Below are positions 26,566-33,908 of a stretch of 39,198 bases of DNA, piece by piece. The stretch covers positions 1 through 39,198 of the forward strand of contig NZ_BSYI01000051.1 of NCBI RefSeq assembly GCF_030270585.1. The letters are read 5' to 3'. The translations under genes were made by a program, and so were the position numbers. This DNA is from Paralimibaculum aggregatum. Lineage in GTDB: Bacteria > Pseudomonadota > Alphaproteobacteria > Rhodobacterales > Rhodobacteraceae. The notes beneath the pieces were generated by a model. It was not told the origin of the DNA. It ran no database searches and was given only the letters and a program-made list of their open reading frames with translations. Position 1 is the first letter of the stretch, and each line of letters begins with the position of its first letter.

Positions 26566-26601
26566 CCTCCCGATGGAGTGCGCCCCCGTGGCCGGACAGG
26601 G

Positions 26602-26718
26602 TCAGGCTCCGGCTTTGAGCCGGGCCGGGCGGTTGCTCTCCTCCCAGCGCGCTGGGCTCAGAAAGCCGAGCGCGGAGTACAGGCGGCGTTCATTGCAGAC
26701 CTCCTCGATGAAGGGACG
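26602..26718 (-). pseudogene. IS3-family OrfB (DDE transposase) C-terminal fragment, well preserved
   Basis: The minus strand reads FIEEVCNERRLYSALGFLSP, then ARWEESNRPARLKAGA and a TGA stop at 26604-26602. This is the standard C-terminus of an IS3 transposase and is far less mutated than the OrfB piece at 27075-27880. It looks like a later arrival or the end of a different element; the rest of the gene is missing. Confidence 0.75.
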
Positions 26719-27074
26719 CCGCCCGGCGAGAGCCTGAACGCGGCGGAGCCGTGGGCGGAGGGTGCTCGGGCGGCTGCCGGGTGATCAGCGGAGGGGGCCG
26801 GGCGCGTTTGCCGGCGGGCCAGCTCGCGCTGCCGGCCCCGACGATCACGCGGTGGCAGTGGGCCGGTCGGGAGCGGTAGTCGTCGTCCCGGCTTCGCGAG
26901 GGGCGCTGGGCCATGCGCCGGAAGCGGGACCGGCCGTTGCACTGATCGGGGGCGGCGCGCGGAGTCGGCTGCTGCGGTGAAGCGGCGGCCGGCCACCGCT
27001 CCGGGCGAAGCGCGGAGGGCCAGGCTCGTCGATGACGGCGAGGTCGGGACTTGGTGTTGTCCCCGTATATCGGA

Positions 27075-27880
27075 CACCTCGGCGGGTTTGCGGGCGCGTC
27101 TGAGCTCGCGGGGCGCGCGCATCCGTAGCCCGGAACGGGAATGGTTCTCGTTGTGGTCCTCGAACCATCCGTCAATCTGGCCAAGTGCGGTGCCGGCGTC
27201 CGGCAACGGGTTCACGCGGACATCTTTGCGCTTCAGTGTCTTGGCGAAGGCTTCACCGATGCCGTTGCTCGCGGGGCTCGCGACCGGTGCGAAGCAGGGT
27301 GCGAGGCTGAGCTGCGCGGCGACGCGGCATGTCTCCTTTGCCGTGCATTGTCGGAGAGCCATTTGACCGACGATGGCGCGCCGGGGCATCGGAATCGTGC
27401 CTCGACGGCCCCGGGCATCACGTCCCGGACGCCCGCGCCGCTGATCCCGCTGCCGGTGACCGCCCGCCAGGCGATGATCTCGCGGTCGTGGGCGCCGACC
27501 ACGAAGGCGCCGCGGACAATCTCGCCGTTCCAGCAGGTGAACTCGCAGCCGTCCGAGCACCTTCGCAGTTTCGCGTGCATGACCACGACCTTGCCATCAT
27601 GCGTGCGGTTGGGCCGATCGGGATGGCGACGGGCCCGAAGGGTAGGGCGCCGATACAGGCGTCACGCCCGTCGACGTGATGGAATGCGCGATGGCAAGGG
27701 TCGTGGCTCGATGAGGCGACGACCCCCATTGCCGCCGGACAGATGGGAACTGGCTGCTCGGAAACTCCCTGCGCCGGGCACCTGCGGGGCTGGTGGTCGG
27801 CAACGCGCGGCCGTACCTCCTGCCGGGGCAGCGTCCGCAATCTCGTGGAGCGGCAGATGGCGGTGGGCGGCCAACCGCCG
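27075..27880 (-). pseudogene. IS3-family OrfB (rve integrase core) transposase, decayed and frameshifted
   Basis: On the minus strand from about 27586 the frame reads KLRRCSDGCEFTCWNGEIVRG, AHDREIIAWRAV and SSVKWLSDNA, the first two acidic catalytic regions of an IS3 DDE transposase. Near 27335 the homology moves to another frame: LAPCFAPVASPASNGIGEAFAKTLKR (third catalytic residue, E), NPLPDAGTALGQIDGWFED and HSRSGLRMRAPREL. Upstream, to about 27880, weaker matches to the N-terminal part occur in several frames. At least one frameshift and many substitutions make it inactive. It ends about 100 bp before recQ. Confidence 0.78.
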
Positions 27881-27987
27881 CGGCGGAGTAGACGGACGGG
27901 ACCGCGCCGGACACGAGCGATCCGCATTGTCGGATCAGGCCGGTTCGGCTCTGGGTTTTTCGGCTTCGATCCGCTAGGCGTGGCGCC

Positions 27988-29787
27988 ATGGAGATGGTCG
28001 AGGAAACACTGCGGTCGGTATTCGGGTTCGAGGCGTTCCGGCCCGGCCAGCGGGAGATCGTCGAGGCCGTGGTCGCCGGCGAGGATGTGCTGGCGATCAT
28101 GCCGACGGGCGGCGGCAAGTCGCTCTGCTATCAGCTGCCTGCCCTTGTGGGCGATGGTCTGACGCTGGTGATCTCGCCGCTGATCGCGCTGATGCGGGAC
28201 CAGGTGCGGGCGCTCGAGGAAACCGGTGTCGCGGCCGGGGCGCTGACCTCCGCCAACACCGGCGACGAGTCGGCCGCGATCCGGGATGCGCTGCGCGAGC
28301 GGCGGCTGAAGCTCCTCTACATGGCGCCGGAGCGGCTCGGGCGGCCGGACACCGCCGAGATGCTGGCGCGGGCCGGTGTCACGCGGATCGCCGTGGACGA
28401 GGCGCATTGCGTCAGCCAGTGGGGGCACGACTTCCGGCCCGACTATCTGGCGATCGGCGCCATGCGGGAGGCGCTCGGATGCCCGCTTGCCGCCTTCACC
28501 GCGACAGCCGATCCGGAGACGCAGGAGGAGATCGTCGCACGGCTCTTCGCGCAGCCGCCGCGGCGGTTCCTGCGCGGCTTCGACCGGCCCAACCTCGCGC
28601 TCGCCTTCGCGGCCAAGGACGGGCCGCGCCGGCAGGTGCTCGATTTCGCGGCGGCGCGCAGGGGGCATTCCGGCATCGTCTATTGCGGCACGCGGGCGCG
28701 GACCGAGGATTTCGCCGCGGCGCTCGCCGCCGACGGGCATCTCAGCCTCGCCTACCATGCCGGGCTCGACCCGGACCGGCGCCGCGAGGCCGAAACCCGC
28801 TTCCAGCGCGAGGACGGGATGATCGTCTGCGCGACGGTGGCTTTCGGGATGGGCATCGACAAGCCCGACATTCGCTATGTCGTGCATGCCGATCTGCCGA
28901 AGTCCATCGAGGCCTATTATCAGGAGATCGGCCGCGCGGGCCGCGACGGCGCGCCCGCCGAGACCCTCACGCTCTATGGCGCCGACGATATCCGCCTGCG
29001 CCGCGCGCAGATCGACGAGGGCAACGCCCCCGACGACCGCAAGCGCGCCGACCATGCCCGGCTGAACGCCCTCCTGGCACTGGCCGAGAGCCCGGTCTGC
29101 CGCCGGATCCCGCTCCTCGGCTATTTCGGGGAGGCCGTGGCCGATGGCTGCGGCAATTGCGACATCTGCCGGGACCCGCCGGCGACGTTCGACGCCACCG
29201 TCGCCGCGCAGAAGGCGTTCTCCGCGGCGCTGCGCACCGAGGAACGGTTTGGCGCCGGGCATCTCATCGACATCCTGCGCGGGCAGAAGACCGAGAAGAT
29301 CACCGCGCGCGGCCATGACCGCCTGCCGACCTTCGGCGTCGGGCAGGAGTTCACGAAGGGCGAGTGGACGGTGATCTTCCGCCAGCTCCAGGGGCTGGAC
29401 CTGCTGCGCCCGGATGCCGCCCGCCATGGCGCGCTGTTCCTGACCGAGGCGGCCCGCCCGGTCCTGCGCGGCGAGCGGCGCCTGACGCTGCGCCGCGACA
29501 CGGTGGCGAGGGCGGCGAAGGCGCGCGCGCGGGGCCCGGCGGTGCTGGCCGTCTCCGACGCCGATGCCCCGCTGCTCGCCGCCCTGAAGGCACGCCGCCG
29601 CGCCCTGGCCGAGGCCGCCGGGGTGCCGGCCTATGTGATCTTCCCCGACCGCACGCTTCTCGACATGGTCGCCCGGCGCCCGCGGACCCTCGACGAGATG
29701 CGGAGTGTCTCCGGCATCGGCGACAAGAAGCTGGAGCGCTACGGCGCCGAGTTCCTCGCGATCCTGAGCGAGGGACCGGATCAGTGA
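27988..29787 (+). CDS. recQ: ATP-dependent DNA helicase RecQ
   Basis: The 599-residue protein is a complete RecQ. The N-terminal motif 0 is FGFEAFRPGQREIV, Walker A is MPTGGGKSLCYQLP, the DEAH box is AVDEAHCVSQWGHDFRPDY and motif III AFTATAD. Domain 2 holds GIVYCGTR, AYHAGLD, VCATVAFGMGIDKPDIRYVVH and QEIGRAGRDG. The RQC zinc cluster is visible in CRRIPLLGYFGE followed by CGNCDIC, then the winged helix, and an HRDC domain at about residues 530-599. It unwinds DNA in recombination repair and fork restart. It is a single gene with transposon debris on both sides; ATG 27988 lacks a strong ribosome site, with ATG 27994 as alternative. Confidence 0.95.
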   Translation: MEMVEETLRSVFGFEAFRPGQREIVEAVVAGEDVLAIMPTGGGKSLCYQLPALVGDGLTLVISPLIALMRDQVRALEETGVAAGALTSANTGDESAAIRDALRERRLKLLYMAPERLGRPDTAEMLARAGVTRIAVDEAHCVSQWGHDFRPDYLAIGAMREALGCPLAAFTATADPETQEEIVARLFAQPPRRFLRGFDRPNLALAFAAKDGPRRQVLDFAAARRGHSGIVYCGTRARTEDFAAALAADGHLSLAYHAGLDPDRRREAETRFQREDGMIVCATVAFGMGIDKPDIRYVVHADLPKSIEAYYQEIGRAGRDGAPAETLTLYGADDIRLRRAQIDEGNAPDDRKRADHARLNALLALAESPVCRRIPLLGYFGEAVADGCGNCDICRDPPATFDATVAAQKAFSAALRTEERFGAGHLIDILRGQKTEKITARGHDRLPTFGVGQEFTKGEWTVIFRQLQGLDLLRPDAARHGALFLTEAARPVLRGERRLTLRRDTVARAAKARARGPAVLAVSDADAPLLAALKARRRALAEAAGVPAYVIFPDRTLLDMVARRPRTLDEMRSVSGIGDKKLERYGAEFLAILSEGPDQ

Positions 29788-29804
29788 CCCCGGCCACGCG
29801 ATCT

Positions 29805-29863
29805 GACCTTGTCTCGTGATCGCTGACCGGGGTGCTGCCCGATCGGGCGGCGATGCCGATGGT
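29805..29863 (+). repeat. Dispersed repeat, copy 1 (probable IS end)
   Basis: This 59-bp stretch aligns without gaps to 39140-39198 (offset 9,335 nt). Both begin GACCTTG and share GATCGGGCGGCGAT exactly (29841-29854 and 39176-39189), then CCGAT. It begins just after recQ and is best explained as a copy of one IS end. Confidence 0.6.
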
Positions 29864-29869
29864 TGTGTG

Positions 29870-30250
29870 CACCCTTACCTCGCCGGGGGCGGTGTCCGAT
29901 GCTCGGGGGTCGGCGCCTGCGATTGGCGAAGATCGCCATGCCCCAGGACTCGCGGCCCCGGCTTCCCGCCGGCTTCCGGTCCGGGTGTGATGCCGCACCC
30001 CGGTCCCGGGCGCGCCGGGGACGCTCGCCACAGGCGCGTCGCTGCGGCAGCTGCCCGTCAGGTTCATGGGTGCCGCAACGTCGTGCAGGCCGGGTGGCCT
30101 TCGACACGCGCCACATGCATGCCCCCCTGCCGCCGCGACGGATCCCCCCGGGCGGAGGGCGACGGCCGCGGGGCGCCCGCTTCGGCGCATCCTCGCGAGG
30201 GGCGCGGTCAGGCCCATCAAGGTCGTGGGAATTGCGAGATGGCCTGACGG
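29870..30250 (+). pseudogene. Possible IS110-type transposase C-terminal remnant
   Basis: Across plus-strand frames, patterns such as GRR.R.GRA.VR..LYM followed by a segment like ILARGAVRPIKVVGIAR loosely resemble the C-terminal part of IS110-family transposases. The match is weak and needs several frameshifts. The adjacent repeat at 29805-29863 supports a mobile-element origin in general. Confidence 0.25.
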
Positions 30251-30289
30251 CATGATCGGGCGGCCTGCCTGGCTATGCTGAGAACGGGA

Positions 30290-30475
30290 TCGGGCTCGGC
30301 GGCATGGATGCGCGAGACGGCCGCGGCCTGCATGTAGCTGTGCCGGGGCCCCACTCGCGCTTCTGCTTGCATTGAACGGTGCCGATCCGGCGTGTTCCGC
30401 AGGCTTCATCGGGGAAGATGCCGACGACATCGGCGCGGCGCTTCGCGGTTCAGGCGCTCGATCGGGTTCGCAAAG
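30290..30475 (-). pseudogene. IS256-family transposase, C-terminal remnant of a second subgroup
   Basis: The minus strand reads NPIERLNREAPRRC and, in the next frame, DVVGIFPDEA, then EWG...SYMQ. This is the C-terminal NPIERLNGEIKRRT / VVGIFPNEAAITRL / RYMTLETI pattern of the IS256 subgroup that differs from the remnants at 15225-16290 and 30480-31100. At least one frameshift is present. Confidence 0.6.
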
Positions 30476-30479
30476 TGTA

Positions 30480-31100
30480 GCTGCGCGCAGTCGGGAACGC
30501 GTTCGGAGGTCTGGTGGCCTCGTGGCCGTGGTATCTCCGGTGCCGCGTTCCGGCGAAGATCCCGTCGAGGGCTGTCCGGAACCCGAGCGTGCCATCGGCG
30601 GCGGCGCCCTCCCGCTTGCTGCCGAGAAAGCTGACGGGCTCCTTCCTCCCCAATTGCGTCGCGCGGATCACATTGAACCTGCATGCCGCGGCGGGCTCCG
30701 TTGGGCTTGGATATGGACGCTGACCGCCAAGATGCAGACCTACCGGCGCGCCGTCAGGTCGGAGCGCAGCCAGCGCTCTTGCCCGGATCCCGCCCGGTCG
30801 AGAGGCGGGTGCCGCCCGGCATCGGACCTCGGAACGCCGGGCCGCGAGCGGTCCGATCCCGGTACGGATCTCGTGCTCCGGGTCGCGCCCGTACGTCAGG
30901 GCGCGCCGGCGGCCACTGGGCAGCCGGTCTCCCGGGAATCCGTCAGGGGAGGCCTTGATACAGGCCGCGAGGGTGCGCGAGCATTTGGCGCGCATCTTCC
31001 CGCGCGGTCTCGGTGAGCGGATCGTCGGCGCGTTCCGGCAGGCGCAGGTGGATGACGCAGGTGGATGACGCAGGGAGCGTTCTTCATCGCGCATTGCACC
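30480..31100 (-). pseudogene. Decayed IS256-family transposase, copy 2, with internal deletion
   Basis: From about 31100 downward the minus strand shows DRLPSGRRRALTYGRDPEHEIRTGIG (N-terminal part), then jumps to LHLGGQRPYPSP, VIRATQLGRKEPVSFLGSKREG and DGTLGFRTALDGIFAGTRHRR, ending near NAFPTA. The stretch between (LPKWARR..LDALLPV and on) is largely lost. It is a paralogue of copy 1 at 15225-16290 but keeps the frame where copy 1 has TAG. It abuts the remnant of a different IS256 subgroup near 30478. Confidence 0.75.
30495..30754 (+). repeat. Direct repeat copy B within IS256 remnant
   Basis: Ungapped match to 15631-15890 at an offset of 14,864 nt, in direct orientation. Homologous recombination between the copies would delete the IclR operon and recQ. 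Confidence 0.75.
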
Positions 31101-31513
31101 TGCCGGCGGTTCTGGCCGGCGCATGCACCCGCCACGACATCCCGCCCTTTCAACCCGCATCACCTCGCGCCAGCGGTGGGTGACCGCGCACCGCTGGGGG
31201 CTCTGTGCGGGCGGCTCGGGCTCCATGCCAGGGGAGGCAGGAACGCGAACCGGCGCGGCTCGCTCGGCGGCAGCCGCCATGCGTCCTCTGCCAGTCGAAG
31301 ACCACTGGAGAGCCGGTTCCAGTCTTCCGGCACGCCCCGGCGGCTGTCCTCATCCTGTTGCAGGACGCGCCTCTTCGGGCGTGTGCAAGGCGCTCGCCCT
31401 CATGCTTCTCCGCGCCGTCGCCGGGCGGGAGAGGATGCAGGGGAGGCGGGCAGGGCGGCGCTGTTCTCGGGAAGCGGAGCGCCGAATGGCCCGATCCGGC
31501 TCCGGGGGCGTCC
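31101..31513. other. Gene-free 400 bp before the 3' end of the TPR regulator gene
   Basis: No recognisable coding pattern or strong hairpin was found. A short tandem duplication of GGTGGATGACGCA occurs at about 31048-31073, just outside. The stretch is probably further transposon debris plus the downstream region of the regulator gene. Confidence 0.35.
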
Positions 31514-33385
31514 CTAGTCGCGCCCGGGGGCGCTGGCCGGCGATGACCGGGATGCGAGCCGGCGTGCCGCCAGATATCCCGCCATCGTCGTTTCCACGAT
31601 CGCTTCGGTTGCGCCGTGGCGGCGCATGAAGTCCGCCGGGTCCGCCGCCAGGGACGGATAGCCGGAGAGCGCGTCCAGCGCCGATGCCGCCTTCTGCGCA
31701 TCGCCGAGCGTGCCGGCTGCGGATGCCACCAGGAACTGGCCGAAACCGGAGCCCCGTGCCACCGCCTGCTCGGCAGTCGCCAGCATCCGCCGGGGGTCGC
31801 CCTCCATCAGATGCCGTATCGCGAGCATATGATAGTACCACCCGGGCGGGTTGATCGTGCGCTCGATCGCGCGTTCCATCAGCCGCGTGCCCTCGTCGAA
31901 CTTGCCGCGGGCCGCGAGCCGCCAGCCGACCTGCGCGAGCGTGTCGGGGTCGTGCGGGTTGCGGCTCAGCGCCTCCCGCCCAAGGCGCTCGCCAATCTCG
32001 TAGTTCCCGATATGGTGATGGATGGAGGCCAGCGCCTTCAGCGCCAGCACGCTGCCCGGTGCGAGGGCGAGCGCGCGTTCGGCCGAGGCCAGGGCGGCCG
32101 CGTATTCCGCCGCGCGTCGGTCCGGCGGCACGAAATGGTAGCGGGCGGCGTCGAGCTGCAGCCAGCCGAGCATGGCCCAGGCGTCGCTGTATTCGGGGTT
32201 TCTTACCACGGCGGCATCGAGGCAGGCGCGCACCGGCACGGCCTCTTCGACCGAGAAGTGCCGGCGGTAGGCATGGGCCCGCATGACGCAGAAGTAGCTC
32301 TCGAGGCTCGACAGGGTCGATCCGGTGCCCTGCTGGCGGATATCGTCGTTGAGCGGGCCATAGGGCTGGCCGATGGCGGTCGCGATCTCCGCGGAGAGCG
32401 TGTCGCGCAGGGCCATGATCGCGCCCGGCGCAAGCTGCAGGTCATAGGCCTCGCCCCAGACGATCTCGTCGGTGCGGGCCACGACGAGCTGGACATGCAC
32501 CGAGGCACGCTCGTGCTCCGTCAGCACGACGCCACGCAGGATATAGGCCGGAACCGGGCTGCCGCGGAAATCGGCGAGCGTCTGCTCGAGATCGCCCGGC
32601 GCCACGGGAGAATAGAGCCGCAGGCCCTGGAAGCGGCTGAGGTTCAGGATCAGCTCGGAGCTCAGTCCGGCGGAGAGCAGGAGGTTCGTCTCCGAGGGGC
32701 CGAGGGCCTTGAAGGGCAGGATGGCGATCCTAGGCAGGGCCTCCGCAGGCTGGCCTTCGGGCGGAGATGCTTGGTCCAGGAAGGCGGCAAGCAGGCCGGC
32801 CGCGACGAGCAGGGCGGCCGCGATGGCGGCGCTCACCCGCAGCCATCCGTGCCCGCGGCCGCGGCGCGCCTGGCGGGCCGGCGGCGGAATTCTCCCCGGT
32901 TCCGCGATCTCGTCCGGGGCTGCCGGCCCGGACTCCGGCTCGGCTGCGGCCCCGCGTGCTTCGAACAGCGGCACGTAGCCGCCGCGCGGGATCGAGATGC
33001 GGACGGGATCGCCGGCGCCCGGGCCGACATAGTAGCTGTCGAGATCCCGGCGCAGGCGCCGCGCCTCGAGCCGCACCACGGGGTCGGTCTTCGGATCGAA
33101 CGTCTCGTCCCGCCCGAACACGGCATTGGCGATCGTGAAGCCCTTGAGCTCGCGCGCGCGCCCGGCGAGCCTTTCCTCGACGATGAAGTGCAGGAATGCC
33201 CGGCGCCGCTCGGTCGCCGTGAATTCCGGGTTCGTCATCAGCCGTGTGAGGGCGGTCCGTATCTCGTCGTCGGACGGCCCTGCGGCGGCTGCGCCACGCG
33301 GCGCTCTGCTTTCTGCTGTGCTGGTCAAGGGCGGTTCCGCCGAAGTGCTGTTCCAACGGAAACCCCGGGCGAACTTTCCGGCCAC
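31514..33385 (-). CDS. Membrane-anchored winged-helix-like/TolB-N/TPR regulator (adenylate-cyclase-annotated type)
   Basis: The 623-residue protein has an N-terminal cytoplasmic domain (about residues 38-140: TRLMTNPEFTATERRRAFLHFIVEE, LKGFTIANAVFGRD, FDPKTDPVVRLEARRLRRDL, ISIPRGGYVPLF) seen on many alphaproteobacterial proteins annotated as adenylate cyclase or TPR proteins. A single membrane helix follows (SAAIAAALLVAAGLLAAFL). The outer part has a TolB-N-like domain (RIAILPFKALG) and TPR-type helical repeats to the end. This resembles CadC-style one-component sensors. GTG 33385 follows AAAAAGGGAG. It is divergent from the sulfatase cluster with a perfect palindrome between, so it probably controls it. 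No cyclase catalytic domain is present. Confidence 0.75.
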   Translation of the reverse strand: MAGKFARGFRWNSTSAEPPLTSTAESRAPRGAAAAGPSDDEIRTALTRLMTNPEFTATERRRAFLHFIVEERLAGRARELKGFTIANAVFGRDETFDPKTDPVVRLEARRLRRDLDSYYVGPGAGDPVRISIPRGGYVPLFEARGAAAEPESGPAAPDEIAEPGRIPPPARQARRGRGHGWLRVSAAIAAALLVAAGLLAAFLDQASPPEGQPAEALPRIAILPFKALGPSETNLLLSAGLSSELILNLSRFQGLRLYSPVAPGDLEQTLADFRGSPVPAYILRGVVLTEHERASVHVQLVVARTDEIVWGEAYDLQLAPGAIMALRDTLSAEIATAIGQPYGPLNDDIRQQGTGSTLSSLESYFCVMRAHAYRRHFSVEEAVPVRACLDAAVVRNPEYSDAWAMLGWLQLDAARYHFVPPDRRAAEYAAALASAERALALAPGSVLALKALASIHHHIGNYEIGERLGREALSRNPHDPDTLAQVGWRLAARGKFDEGTRLMERAIERTINPPGWYYHMLAIRHLMEGDPRRMLATAEQAVARGSGFGQFLVASAAGTLGDAQKAASALDALSGYPSLAADPADFMRRHGATEAIVETTMAGYLAARRLASRSSPASAPGRD

Positions 33386-33407
33386 GGCTCCCTTTTTACG
33401 AGTGTAT

Positions 33408-33421
33408 CAAACGAACGTTTG
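33408..33421. promoter_or_regulatory. Perfect palindrome upstream of the TPR regulator gene
   Basis: CAAACG (33408-33413), AA, CGTTTG (33416-33421) form a perfect 14-bp inverted repeat 22 bp upstream of GTG 33385 on the minus strand. It lies in the divergent region facing the sulfatase cluster and resembles a dimeric repressor site (for example TetR type). No TetR gene is in the window, so the binder is unknown. Confidence 0.5.
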
Positions 33422-33602
33422 TCTGTGGAGGATAAGACGTCGCGCTCTGCCCGCCGCCCGTCCGGCACCGTCTGCCAGGGGTAGGAACATGTTCGCACTC
33501 CCTCCGGCGCGGGTTCGCGCGGCAGTCTGCGCGAACTTGCCAGGGAGCGAGTCGTGCGGGGATCAGGCGCCCCTTGCCGGCCGGTCCCGCGGAGCGGTCG
33601 GG

Positions 33603-33839
33603 ATGGAACCTTGGTCGATCATCGCAAAACGCTGGCCGGACCGGAACCTCGAGATCCGGCGGCGCTGCGCTGTCGACGCGGACTACCGCTCGATCGTCTC
33701 CGACTATGTCGAAGCGCGATCCGCCCTGGACCGCTGGCGCCGGTCCGATCCGGCCGGCTCGGGGAGGGTTGCCGACTACGAACGGCTCGTTCGCGAACTC
33801 GACGCGGAGATCGAACGGAGCTTCGTCACCCACGACTGA
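33603..33839 (+). CDS. Small conserved-looking cytoplasmic protein, function unknown
   Basis: This 78-residue product is mostly helical and charged, reading WSIIAKRWPDRNLEIRRRC, DADYRSIVSDYVEARSAL and YERLVRELDAEIERSF. Such short coiled-coil-prone proteins with a DxDYR...DY.EA...L.RW pattern occur widely in proteobacteria without a known role. ATG 33603 has GGAG eight bases upstream. It stands 69 bp before the sulfatase gene on the same strand, separated by a hairpin. I do not recognise a function. Confidence 0.6.
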   Translation: MEPWSIIAKRWPDRNLEIRRRCAVDADYRSIVSDYVEARSALDRWRRSDPAGSGRVADYERLVRELDAEIERSFVTHD

Positions 33840-33857
33840 CACCTTCCGACATGGCCG

Positions 33858-33876
33858 CCGCCCCGCCGGGGCGGCC
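33858..33876 (+). terminator. GC-rich hairpin between the small gene and the sulfatase gene
   Basis: GCCGCCCC (33858-33865) and GGGGCGGC (33869-33876) form a perfect 8-bp stem with a GCC loop, followed by CGGCCCCTTCTC. It could terminate the small gene's transcript or act as a 5' stabiliser for the sulfatase message. No T-run is present. Confidence 0.4.
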
Positions 33877-33908
33877 GGCCCCTTCTCACCGACCAGAGAG
33901 AGAGTGAT

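Noticed and set aside
27418-29427. 669-codon minus-strand open frame
   Set aside because: Antisense to recQ and IS3 debris.
31514-33385. Adenylate cyclase
   Set aside because: Relatives are often annotated so, but no class III cyclase catalytic domain is present, only the N-terminal DNA-binding-like domain, TolB-N-like region and TPRs.
31616-33484. 622-codon plus-strand open frame
   Set aside because: Antisense to the TPR regulator, whose domains are clear; the plus frame is repetitive Arg/Gly/His-rich.
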